Below are positions 15,549 to 23,335 of a DNA stretch of 64,000 nt, piece by piece. The notes beneath the pieces are model-generated. The model was not told the origin of the DNA and did not search any database. It saw only the letters and a program-made list of their open reading frames with translations. The stretch spans positions 62,001 through 126,000 of the forward strand of contig JAMPHY010000005.1 in assembly GCA_023663185.1 (NCBI GenBank). Reading direction: 5' to 3'. A program made the translations under genes and the position numbers. Source of the stretch: Clostridiales bacterium (GTDB taxonomy: Bacteria; Bacillota; Clostridia; Lachnospirales; Lachnospiraceae). Position 1 is the stretch's first letter. Every line of letters starts with the position of its first letter.

Positions 15549-16694
15549 ATGGGTTTTTTCTCGGATTTAAAGGAAGACTTAAACCAAGCCGTGAATGAGC
15601 TTAAACCGGAAGGCGAGCTTGACATAGCGGCTGCCGATGATGAATTGGCAAACGAGAGCGCTATTAATGCGGACACTTTGAGCGATATGCTTGATATGGT
15701 AGACGCATTCAGCGCTGAGAACGGGTTAGAAATACCCGGTGAGGAACTTACTGATACTGCCGCTATGGAGACAGAGGCAGGATTTACGGACGATGTACTG
15801 ACAGAAGAAAATACGGAGCTTTCTGGTGATGAGGCTCTAGCTCCGGAGATGGAAGTTTCAGACGCAGTACCGGACGTACAGGAGATGGAAGTTTCGTATA
15901 GCGAAATGGAAGCACAGGAGACAGAAATTCCGTACAGTGAAGTTGGGACACAGGAAATGGAAGCTCCATACAGTGATGTTGGAACGCAGGAAACGGAAAT
16001 CACGTATAGCGAGATGGAAGCACAGGAGACGGAAGCTTCGTATGCCGGAACGGAGGCTCAGGAAACAGGAACATATGATATGGGGCTTGCTGCTGAAAGT
16101 GTAGAGCAGGGGCAGCCGATAGAGGAAGAAACAAAACCACTTTGGGAGAATGAAGGAGAAGAGAATAACATGGAAGAGAATATGAGTATGGAAATGGGTA
16201 TTGAATCAAAAGTTGTATCAGACGAGACTGCAGTTGTAACAGAGGGAATGTCAATCACAGGCGACATTACTTCTGGAGGTTCTTTAGAACTTATCGGTAA
16301 TGTGATGGGTAACATTGAAATTCTTGGTAAGCTGAATATTACCGGCGGAATTCAGGGAAATTCCAAAGCTGCAGAGATTTATGCAGAGGGAGCAAGAATA
16401 AATGGAGAGGTAATCAGTCAGGGCAGCGTAAAAATCGGACAGAGCTCTGTTGTAATCGGTAACATTACCGCTAACAGCGCAGTTGTAGCAGGCGCGGTAA
16501 AGGGCGATATCGACGTACACGGTCCTGTTATTCTGGATACTTCCGCAATCGTTATGGGTAACATTAAATCTAAATCAGTTCAGATTAACAATGGAGCTGT
16601 TATTGAAGGTATGTGCTCACAGTGCTATGCAGACGTAAGCCCTACATCTTTCTTTGATGAAATCAGCAAGAAGGGTAAGAAGAAAGACAAATAG
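15549..16694 (+). CDS. Bactofilin with long N-terminal repeat region
   Basis: 381 residues; ATG 15549 follows GGAGG. Bactofilins (DUF583) form cytoskeletal filaments from a right-handed beta-helix. The core is residues ~230-365: GMSITGDITSGGSLELIGNV, ILGKLNITGGIQGNSKAAEI and KIGQSSVVIGNITANSAVVA, ending in a Lys-rich tail. Typical bactofilins are 100-200 residues; this one has an extra ~220-residue acidic N-terminus with a phosphatase-resistant-looking Glu/Tyr/Ser repeat (five 12-residue units, residues ~111-170). The start MGFFSDLKEDLNQAV is amphipathic and may bind membrane. Coupled to a wall deacetylase upstream, a fitting partner for wall-localised filaments. Confidence 0.88.
   Translation: MGFFSDLKEDLNQAVNELKPEGELDIAAADDELANESAINADTLSDMLDMVDAFSAENGLEIPGEELTDTAAMETEAGFTDDVLTEENTELSGDEALAPEMEVSDAVPDVQEMEVSYSEMEAQETEIPYSEVGTQEMEAPYSDVGTQETEITYSEMEAQETEASYAGTEAQETGTYDMGLAAESVEQGQPIEEETKPLWENEGEENNMEENMSMEMGIESKVVSDETAVVTEGMSITGDITSGGSLELIGNVMGNIEILGKLNITGGIQGNSKAAEIYAEGARINGEVISQGSVKIGQSSVVIGNITANSAVVAGAVKGDIDVHGPVILDTSAIVMGNIKSKSVQINNGAVIEGMCSQCYADVSPTSFFDEISKKGKKKDK
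15879..16058 (+). repeat. 36-bp in-frame tandem repeat, five units
   Basis: Five consecutive units encode the pattern Q-E-(M/T)-E-x-x-Y-(S/A)-x-(M/V/T)-(E/G)-(A/T), starting at 15879, 15915, 15951, 15987 and 16023. Units differ at third positions, so the array is not newly expanded. Confidence 0.85.
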
Positions 16695-16723
16695 TATATA
16701 GTTTATCGAAAGGAGCATGGATA

Positions 16724-17425
16724 TTGAAGATGCGGCGTGTTCTATTGAAGTTAAGCGGGGAAGCATTAGCCGGTGAAAAAAAGACCGGATTTGATGAAGA
16801 GACCGTGCGCGATGTTGCAATGCAGGTGAAACAGCTCGTAGACGACGGGATTCAGGTTGGCATTGTAATAGGAGGCGGAAATTTTTGGCGGGGACGCTCC
16901 AGTGAAAACATTGACAGAACCAAAGCGGACCAGATTGGTATGCTTGCTACGGTTATGAACTGTATCTATGTGTCCGAAATTTTCCGCTCCGTAGGTTTAA
17001 TGACCAGCATTCTGACTCCATTTGAATGCGGCTCTTTTACTAAATTGTTTTCTAAGGACAGGGCAAATAAATACTTTGGCAAGAATATGGTAGTATTTTT
17101 TGCCGGAGGCACGGGACACCCTTATTTTTCAACGGATACGGGAGTCGTGTTGCGTGCGGTGGAGGTTGACGCCGATGTGATACTGCTTGCGAAGTCGGTT
17201 GACGGCGTATATGACGCTGATCCTAAGACGCACCCGGAGGCAAAGAAATATGATGAAATCACGATTGATGAAGTGATTGAGAAAAATCTTCAGGTGGTGG
17301 ACATGACCGCTTCAATTCTGGCGCGGGACAATAAAATGCCTATGTGGGTGTTTGGCTTGAACGAGAAGAACAGCATTGTAAATACGATGAACGGTTCATT
17401 TAAGGGAACTAAAGTTACGGTATAG
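16724..17425 (+). CDS. pyrH: UMP kinase
   Basis: 233 residues. The TTG at 16724 is chosen because AGGAG lies 8 bases upstream; ATG 16730 would be 14 bases away. Amino-acid kinase fold: RRVLLKLSGEALAG, GIVIGGGNFWRGR, FAGGTGHPYFSTDTG (uridylate kinase signature), ILLAKSVDGVYDADP. It phosphorylates UMP to UDP and is typically GTP-activated and UTP-inhibited. It starts the pyrH-frr-uppS run. In most Bacillota it directly follows tsf; here 12 kb separates them. Confidence 0.97.
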   Translation: MKMRRVLLKLSGEALAGEKKTGFDEETVRDVAMQVKQLVDDGIQVGIVIGGGNFWRGRSSENIDRTKADQIGMLATVMNCIYVSEIFRSVGLMTSILTPFECGSFTKLFSKDRANKYFGKNMVVFFAGGTGHPYFSTDTGVVLRAVEVDADVILLAKSVDGVYDADPKTHPEAKKYDEITIDEVIEKNLQVVDMTASILARDNKMPMWVFGLNEKNSIVNTMNGSFKGTKVTV

Positions 17426-17467
17426 GATACGATGATTCGCGAAAGAAAGGAAGGTATATTTTTAGGA

Positions 17468-18019
17468 ATGGACGATAGAATAAAAACATATGATGAAAAA
17501 ATGAAAAAGGCATATGACTTTTTAGTAACGGATCTGGCGGCAGTCCGCGCAGGGCGCGCTAATCCGCATGTGCTCGACAGAATTAAAGTGGATTATTACG
17601 GAACGCCGACGCCGATTCAGCAGGTGGGGAATATTTCCGTTCCCGATCCGCGAATGATTCAGATTGCACCGTGGGATAAGAGTCTGATTAAGAATATTGA
17701 AAAGGCGATTATGATGTCAGATGTAGGTATAACTCCCAGCAATGACGGAGCTGTTATCCGTCTGGTATTTCCAGAGCTTACGGAAGAGCGCAGAAAAGAT
17801 TTGGTAAAGGATATCAAGAAGAAGGGCGAAGAAAATAAAGTCGCTATCAGAAATGCAAGACGCGACGGAATGGACGCCTTTAAGAAACTTGCCAAGACTG
17901 AGGTTTCCGAGGACGAGATAAAGGAGCTGGAGGATCAGTTACAGAAGCTGACGGATAAATATGTCAAAGATGTTGACGCTCTGGTAGAAGAGAAGTCAAA
18001 AGAAATCATGACAGTTTAA
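17468..18019 (+). CDS. frr: Ribosome recycling factor
   Basis: 183 residues from the ATG at 17468 (MDDRIKTYDEKMKKAYDFLV); the frame is open to 17432 but family proteins start at this point. RRF dismantles post-termination ribosomes together with EF-G. Signature segments are LAAVRAGRANPHVLDRIKVD, TPIQQVGNISVPDPR and VRLVFPELTEERRKDLVK-like text in the middle. The three-helix bundle C-terminus is intact. It lies 42 bp after pyrH and ends in a terminator, so part of its expression is separated from uppS. Confidence 0.97.
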   Translation: MDDRIKTYDEKMKKAYDFLVTDLAAVRAGRANPHVLDRIKVDYYGTPTPIQQVGNISVPDPRMIQIAPWDKSLIKNIEKAIMMSDVGITPSNDGAVIRLVFPELTEERRKDLVKDIKKKGEENKVAIRNARRDGMDAFKKLAKTEVSEDEIKELEDQLQKLTDKYVKDVDALVEEKSKEIMTV

Positions 18020-18041
18020 TAACAGAACATAAAATATTGAG

Positions 18042-18082
18042 AAGGGGATTGTAGAGTGGTAGGTATTCTGCTATCCCCTTTT
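18042..18082 (+). terminator. Terminator between frr and uppS
   Basis: AAGGGGAT and ATCCCCTT pair around a ~23-base loop, followed by TTTT. The loop is long, so termination may be partial and allow read-through to uppS. Confidence 0.65.
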
Positions 18083-18114
18083 GCCATAGAATAAAAAGTG
18101 AAAGGAGCGGCAGC

Positions 18115-18819
18115 GTGAATATACCGAATCATGTAGCAATAATTCTGGACGGTAACGGCAGATGGGCGAAAAGCAAGGGTATGCCGAGAAATTACGGACA
18201 TACGCAGGGAGCGAAGACTGTAGAGGTAATCTGTGAAGATGCCTATAAGATGGGTATACAATATCTGACAGTTTACGCTTTTTCCACGGAAAATTGGAGC
18301 AGACCTAAGGACGAGGTAGACGCGCTTATGAAGCTGCTTAGAAATTATATGAAGACCTGCTTAAAAACGGCGGAAAAGAATAATATGTGTGTGCGCGTTA
18401 TAGGCGATAAAACAGGTCTTGATGAAGATATTAGAACCAGAATCGAACAGCTTGAAGCAGCGACCGTAAATAATACGGGGCTTCATTTTCAGATAGCCAT
18501 CAACTATGGAGGCAGGGACGAAATAGTGCGCGCCGTAAAGAAACTTGCGGCAAAGGTGGAAGAAGGAGAGCTGAAAAAAGAAGATATCACTGAGCAGACG
18601 CTTAGCGAGGCGCTTGATACGCATGGGATTCCGGAGCCTGATTTATTGATTCGCACCTGCAATGAAATGCGGATTTCTAATTTTCTTTTATGGGAGCTTG
18701 CGTATACGGAGTTTTATTTTACAGAGATAGCATGGCCCGATTTTACTAAAGAAGAATTGGAAAAAGCTATCGAGGCATATAATAAGAGGGATAGGAAATA
18801 TGGGGCTGTGAAAGAGTGA
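18115..18819 (+). CDS. uppS: Undecaprenyl diphosphate synthase
   Basis: 234 residues, GTG start after AAAGGAG. Cis-prenyltransferase motifs: IILDGNGRWAKSKGMPRNYG and HTQGAKT (diphosphate-binding Asp and Arg/His), TVYAFSTENWSRP, and the C-terminal PDLLIRTCNEMRISNFLLWE. The last motif usually reads R-T-S-G-E; here it is R-T-C-N-E, altering two residues that line the IPP diphosphate pocket. The product makes the C55 carrier for wall synthesis. cdsA, dxr and rseP follow in the same direction after a 145-bp palindromic element. Confidence 0.95.
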   Translation: MNIPNHVAIILDGNGRWAKSKGMPRNYGHTQGAKTVEVICEDAYKMGIQYLTVYAFSTENWSRPKDEVDALMKLLRNYMKTCLKTAEKNNMCVRVIGDKTGLDEDIRTRIEQLEAATVNNTGLHFQIAINYGGRDEIVRAVKKLAAKVEEGELKKEDITEQTLSEALDTHGIPEPDLLIRTCNEMRISNFLLWELAYTEFYFTEIAWPDFTKEELEKAIEAYNKRDRKYGAVKE

Positions 18820-18838
18820 GAAATGGCATTTTAATGAG

Positions 18839-18983
18839 ATACGTTGTACAATATATACAAAACAACGTAGGGCACGCTTTCGCTGCGTTGCCGCCAGTAG
18901 CGGTACTAAGCTCGAAAATACCTCGCTAAGTACCGACGGCGGCAGAGCACCCTGCATTGTTTTGTATATATTGTACAACTTAT
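18839..18983. repeat. 145-bp palindromic intergenic element (MITE-like)
   Basis: Perfect 23-bp outer inverted repeats (start GTTGTACAATATATACAAAA at 18843, ending at 18979) enclose a second imperfect arm pair: TTGCCGCC with GGCGGCA, and CGGTACT with AGTACCG. The two ends can be extended by ATA/TAT. The centre is CTCGAAAATACCTCG-like. No ORF or obvious target duplication was found. It separates uppS from cdsA and would form a very stable RNA hairpin if transcribed. Confidence 0.75.
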
Positions 18984-19049
18984 GCTATGAAATAAGGGAT
19001 TTTGTAATTGCTTAGATAATGATTATACGAAAGGAGCATTGTTATTGAA

Positions 19050-19949
19050 ATGTTTCGTACAAGGCTGATAAGTGGGATTGTGCTGGTGATACTTGCTTTT
19101 GCGGTTATTTTTGCGGGCGGGTATGTGATGGCGGGAGTATTATGCGCTATTTCCATTATTGCTTTTTTTGAACTTACGAAGGCGACGGGGGTGCATACGC
19201 CGGAGAAGAAGATAAACGGTCTGGAAATAGCAGGGGTTGCCATGATAGTGCTTTATTATCTGGGATTGTATGCAGGCATGGCAATGATTCAGGCAAATCA
19301 TGTATTGCATGAAACACCGGTTTATAAGATGAGTGATTTTGACGAGTCCTTGATTTATTTTGTGTTGACATTCAGCATGGTAATGTTTTTAATTGTTTTT
19401 ATGCTTGTATATGTATTCAGTTTTCCAAAGTTTAAAGCAGGAAAAGTAATGGCGTGTTTTTTTGAAATAATATATGCTCCGGTTCTTTTATCATTTCTTT
19501 TTATCATAAGGGAGGGCTTGTCGTATGGAATATATTTGGTGTGGTTAGTGTTCTTATGTTCATGGGGGAGCGATACCTGCGCTTATTGTGTCGGGATTCT
19601 GTTCGGAAAACATAAGATGACTCCTAAGTTAAGCCCTAAGAAATCGGTAGAGGGTGGAATCGGTGGAGTAGTGGGTGCAGCATTGCTGTTTGGACTGTAT
19701 ACTTATTTTGTAATAAATAAGTTTTCGCCGGAACAGTTGCAGATGGACTTAATCGGCGCGATGTGCTTAGGCGCAGTCGGTGCGTTGATTTCAATGATAG
19801 GCGATTTGGCGGCGTCGGGGATTAAGAGAGATTATGAAATCAAAGACTACGGAAAGCTGATTCCCGGACATGGCGGCATTATGGACCGTTTCGACAGTGT
19901 TATTATGGTGGCGCCGGTTATATTTTTCGGGCTGGCGTTGATTGCATAA
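19050..19949 (+). CDS. cdsA: Phosphatidate cytidylyltransferase
   Basis: 299 residues, about eight transmembrane helices. It makes CDP-diacylglycerol from phosphatidate and CTP, the branch point of phospholipid synthesis. The C-terminal signature is present: SMIGDLAASGIKRDYEIKDY followed by GKLIPGHGGIMDRFDS, with SWGSDTCAYCVGILFGKHK and LSPKKSVEGGIGG upstream. The AAAGGAG is about 13 bases before the ATG, a little long. It sits in the classic uppS-cdsA-dxr-rseP order. Confidence 0.96.
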   Translation: MFRTRLISGIVLVILAFAVIFAGGYVMAGVLCAISIIAFFELTKATGVHTPEKKINGLEIAGVAMIVLYYLGLYAGMAMIQANHVLHETPVYKMSDFDESLIYFVLTFSMVMFLIVFMLVYVFSFPKFKAGKVMACFFEIIYAPVLLSFLFIIREGLSYGIYLVWLVFLCSWGSDTCAYCVGILFGKHKMTPKLSPKKSVEGGIGGVVGAALLFGLYTYFVINKFSPEQLQMDLIGAMCLGAVGALISMIGDLAASGIKRDYEIKDYGKLIPGHGGIMDRFDSVIMVAPVIFFGLALIA

Positions 19950-19999
19950 TATAAAATTAATTTTATACACACAGGTTGAACAAGGAGTATAATCGTTAA

Positions 20000-21145
20000 A
20001 TGAAAAAAATATCAATACTGGGTTCTACGGGCTCGATTGGGACTCAGACGCTTGAGATAGTAAGAAACAATACGGATTTGGAAGTCGTAGGGCTTGCCGC
20101 AGGGAGCAATGTAGAACTGCTTGAGAAACAGATAAGGGAATTTCACCCGAAAAAAGCAGCAATGTGGAGCGAGAAAGCCGCTGTCGATTTATCCTTAAGA
20201 ATTGCGGATACTGATACTAAGGTGGTAAGCGGCATGGAGGGGCTTATAGAAATCTCTACGATGGAAGAGATGGAAGTATTGGTGACTGCAATAGTGGGCA
20301 TGATTGGCATAAGACCTACTATCGCCGCGATTGAGCAGGGCAAGACGATTGCGCTGGCGAATAAGGAGACGCTTGTTACCGCCGGACATATTATAATGCC
20401 GCTTGCTAATAAGCACGGCGTTCCAATTCTTCCGGTGGATAGCGAGCATAGCGCTATTTTTCAGTCCATGAACGGAGAGAACAGACAGAGAGTGAGTAAG
20501 ATAATACTTACGGCGTCGGGCGGTCCTTTCCGTAGAAAGACTAAAGACGAACTTAAAAATATGACGATTGAGGACGCGCTGAAACACCCGAACTGGTCTA
20601 TGGGTAAAAAGGTGACAATAGACTCAGCCACGCTTGTGAATAAGGGGCTGGAAGTGATGGAAGCCGGCTGGCTTTTTGATGTTCCTATCGAGAAAATTCA
20701 AGTGGTGGTGCACCCACAGAGCATAATACACTCGGCAGTAGAATACGTTGACGGCAGCATTATGGCGCAGTTAGGCATGCCGGATATGAAACTCCCCATA
20801 CAGTATGCCTTGTTTTATCCGGATAGAAGGTCTATGCAGGGAAAAAGGGTGGATTTTTTTGAAATAGCGCAGCTTACATTTGAAAAGCCGGATATAGAGA
20901 CTTTTACAGGACTTAAATTAGCATACGAGGCGGCGCGCGCAGGCGGCAGTATGCCGACGGTGTTCAATGCGGCTAATGAAATGGCGGTTGCGGCGTTTTT
21001 ACAGAAGAAAATTGGATTTTTAAGGATTACGGAACTAATTGAAGAGGCAATGGGACATCATAAGGTGGTAAATAATCCTTCGGTTGATGAAATCTTGCAG
21101 GCGGAAGCAGAAACATATGAACATATAAAGCAGGTGATGAAGTGA
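20000..21145 (+). CDS. dxr: 1-deoxy-D-xylulose 5-phosphate reductoisomerase
   Basis: 381 residues. The NADPH-binding N-terminus reads KKISILGSTGSIGTQTLEIV; ALANKETLVTAG and VDSEHSAIFQ mark the active site; ILTASGGPFR and SMGKKVTIDSATLVNKGLEV are further family blocks. It catalyses the second step of the MEP isoprenoid pathway, whose later step ispG is encoded at 24753. Its stop overlaps the GTG of rseP by four bases, indicating translational coupling. Confidence 0.97.
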   Translation: MKKISILGSTGSIGTQTLEIVRNNTDLEVVGLAAGSNVELLEKQIREFHPKKAAMWSEKAAVDLSLRIADTDTKVVSGMEGLIEISTMEEMEVLVTAIVGMIGIRPTIAAIEQGKTIALANKETLVTAGHIIMPLANKHGVPILPVDSEHSAIFQSMNGENRQRVSKIILTASGGPFRRKTKDELKNMTIEDALKHPNWSMGKKVTIDSATLVNKGLEVMEAGWLFDVPIEKIQVVVHPQSIIHSAVEYVDGSIMAQLGMPDMKLPIQYALFYPDRRSMQGKRVDFFEIAQLTFEKPDIETFTGLKLAYEAARAGGSMPTVFNAANEMAVAAFLQKKIGFLRITELIEEAMGHHKVVNNPSVDEILQAEAETYEHIKQVMK

Positions 21146-22197
21146 TAGCGACAATTATATTATTTTTGATTATTTTCGGCATAGTGGTAATATCGCATGA
21201 GTTCGGGCATTTTATAATAGGAAAACGAAACGGCATACGAGTAGTGGAATTTGCCGTAGGAATGGGACCGACGCTGTTTTCTTTCCAAAAAGGAGAGACA
21301 AAATATTCCCTGAAACTTTTGCCGCTTGGCGGCGCGTGCATGTTTGACGGTGAGGACGGAGTTGCGGAGGAAGGGGGAGTCATAGACGAACATTCTTTCG
21401 TTAGGGCTAACGTATGGGCGCGGATTGCGACTGTCTTTGCAGGACCGTTTTTTAACTTTATACTTGCATTTGCTTTTTCATTGATATTGGTTGCTTTTAC
21501 AGGGGCGGACAGACCGGTGGTGCAGAAGATTACCGAAGATTCGGCAGCGGAAGCGGCAGGCATTCTTGCAGGCGATGAAATCCGCAGGATTAACGGAGAA
21601 AGAGTCCACATATACAGGGAAGTAAGCCTGATATCAGCCCTAAATCAAGGTGAAACGATGGAAATAGAGATAGAGCGCGGCGGAGAAATCTTTAATATAA
21701 CGCTTACCCCTGCTTACAGCGAGGCGGACGGTAGATATTATATCGGCTTTACGGGTTCGGGAGAACTGATAAAGTGTAATCCGGCGCAGGTCTTTCAGTA
21801 CGGAGCTTACGAGGTGCGTTATTGGATAAAGGCGACCTATAAAAGCCTGATAATGCTATTGCAGGGAAGGGCGAAAAAAGAAGATGTGTCCGGACCGATT
21901 GGAATAGCGCAGTTTGTGGGGGATAATTACGAAGAAGCGAAAGAATATGGAACTTCCACGGTTATCTTCACGATGATGAATATAGTTATTCTTTTGTCGG
22001 TCAATCTTGGTATATTTAATCTATTGCCGATTCCGGCGCTTGACGGCGGACGGCTGGTATTTTTGTTCTTAGAGGTTATCCGCGGCAAGCCGATACCGCC
22101 CGAAAAAGAGGGTATGGTGCATTTCGCGGGGCTTGTGGTATTGATGATTTTGATGGTATTTGTCATGTATAATGATATAATGCGGATTGTGCGGTAG
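21142..22197 (+). CDS. rseP: Site-2 protease RseP/RasP
   Basis: 351 residues, GTG start in a GTGA overlap with dxr. Membrane zinc metalloprotease: the first helix carries VVISHEFGHFIIGKRNGI (HExxH), and the last part NLLPIPALDGGRL provides the third zinc ligand. A PDZ domain lies at about residues 120-200 (AAEAAGILAGDEIRRINGER). It cleaves transmembrane substrates such as anti-sigma factors; an ECF sigma operon lies at 48325 in this window, though no link is shown. Four transmembrane segments. Confidence 0.96.
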   Translation: MIATIILFLIIFGIVVISHEFGHFIIGKRNGIRVVEFAVGMGPTLFSFQKGETKYSLKLLPLGGACMFDGEDGVAEEGGVIDEHSFVRANVWARIATVFAGPFFNFILAFAFSLILVAFTGADRPVVQKITEDSAAEAAGILAGDEIRRINGERVHIYREVSLISALNQGETMEIEIERGGEIFNITLTPAYSEADGRYYIGFTGSGELIKCNPAQVFQYGAYEVRYWIKATYKSLIMLLQGRAKKEDVSGPIGIAQFVGDNYEEAKEYGTSTVIFTMMNIVILLSVNLGIFNLLPIPALDGGRLVFLFLEVIRGKPIPPEKEGMVHFAGLVVLMILMVFVMYNDIMRIVR

Positions 22198-22279
22198 ATA
22201 TTATAAATTACTAAATCCCCCCTTGAAAATTTGGGTATTTTGTATTCTTGTATTAAGTGTGGTTTTGGAGTATTATTGT

Positions 22280-22347
22280 AACCAGTTCGGGTTGTGACGG
22301 CAGGAAGAACATATGTGTCCCTGCCGTTGTGGGTTGAACTGGTTTTA
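22280..22347 (+). terminator. Hairpin terminator, ACATATGT-loop family
   Basis: Outer arms AACCAGTTC / GAACTGGTT and inner arms ACGGCAGGGA-like / TCCCTGCCGT enclose AGAACATATGTG, followed by TTTT. It ends the pyrH-to-rseP block. The loop is shared with hairpins at 14391 and 37564. Confidence 0.75.
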
Positions 22348-22462
22348 ATAATATGGAAATTCTGATTGTTTTTCTATAAGAAGTCTTGAAAATCTTTGCG
22401 GGTTTCGCCGTGGATATCGGGATAAGGGTTAGTAGGATTAGTAATGGGGTGGATTAAATTAT

Positions 22463-23335
22463 ATGTATTATGATACAGCGATATATTGGAATGAAGCAAA
22501 GACAAGCGGCGTAAATAAAGCTTCTATGCTTGTGCTGCAGGCGTTGACTGTGCAAGGAAGGGTGCTTATGGCGGCGCTCTGTGATGGGACGGGTGAGATA
22601 GGAGAATATGCGGGCGGTTATCTTACGAAAGAACTTATGGAATGGTTCTATGATGGACTGCCCGAAGCGCTTGTAAAGAGAAATTCGCTGTCTGTAATAA
22701 AGCGTCATGTCGAGAGAGCAGTATATAAGGCGCAGCGCAGAATGTACGAATATGTTGAAGCTCACGGAGAAGAATATCACGAAGCAAAAGATTACGGAGT
22801 AGAATATCATGAAACAGAAGATTATGAAGTAGAATATCACGAAGCAAAAGATTATGGAGTAAAGGAATGTGTAGTAAGTTTAGAAACGACGGTATCTTTG
22901 CTGATTTTGTGGGAGAAGAAATATCTGCTATGGAATTATGGAGATAACCATGTATATAGATTTTCGGCAGACGGCAGAACAAAATGTCCACTGTCGGATT
23001 TTGAGATGGGAATGGTAAGAAATAAAGATATGTTTTTAATTTGTTCCAATACATTTATACATAGGGTTTCAGAGCATGAGATAGCGGATATTCTGGAACT
23101 GAATACAATAACGGGTATTCCGTCACTAAATAAGATAGGGCGGATTTTGGCATCGAAAGGAATAACAAGCATTTTGACGCTGAATGTGTTGTCGATGGAA
23201 AGGTGCAGAAGGCGGCTTAAAGAAATCGGGGAAGCCGCCATACGTAAGGGAGAGAGCGGGAGTATGTCGGCGGTATGCGTCAGAATTTCGTCGCATAAAA
23301 GAAGAATGGAGGGTAAGCATGCAGGATTTATGTGA
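22463..23335 (+). CDS. Degenerate PP2C-like phosphatase domain protein
   Basis: 290 residues, cytosolic. A PP2C-like layout is visible: LMAALCDGTGEIGEYAGGYL corresponds to the first metal motif, MFLICSNTF to the usual LLCSDG motif, and GSMSAVCVRI to the terminal D-N-x-T-x-hhhh strand. In the last two motifs the metal-binding Asp is replaced (Asn and Ser), so phosphatase activity is doubtful. Residues 104-133 are three 10-residue repeats (E-Y-H-E-x-x-D-Y-x-V). It overlaps the kinase gene by 17 bp, the normal phosphatase-kinase pairing of Bacillota. It may be a pseudo-phosphatase regulator. Confidence 0.6.
   Translation: MYYDTAIYWNEAKTSGVNKASMLVLQALTVQGRVLMAALCDGTGEIGEYAGGYLTKELMEWFYDGLPEALVKRNSLSVIKRHVERAVYKAQRRMYEYVEAHGEEYHEAKDYGVEYHETEDYEVEYHEAKDYGVKECVVSLETTVSLLILWEKKYLLWNYGDNHVYRFSADGRTKCPLSDFEMGMVRNKDMFLICSNTFIHRVSEHEIADILELNTITGIPSLNKIGRILASKGITSILTLNVLSMERCRRRLKEIGEAAIRKGESGSMSAVCVRISSHKRRMEGKHAGFM
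22772..22861 (+). repeat. 30-bp in-frame tandem repeat, three units
   Basis: Units at 22772, 22802 and 22832 encode EYHEAKDYGV, EYHETEDYEV, EYHEAKDYGV. Inserted between the first and second PP2C-like blocks. Confidence 0.85.

Noticed and set aside
15879-16058. CRISPR-like regular repeats
   Set aside because: Units are contiguous, in frame, without spacers, and encode a peptide repeat in the bactofilin.
18839-18983. tRNA or riboswitch
   Set aside because: No T-arm, anticodon arm or known riboswitch core; it is one long palindrome.
21027-21611. 194-codon ORF on the minus strand
   Set aside because: Antisense to dxr/rseP; composition typical of a shadow frame.
23184-23318. Longer N-terminus for the Ser/Thr kinase
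   Set aside because: It lies inside the phosphatase-like gene, has no ribosome binding site, and the kinase fold begins just after 23319.
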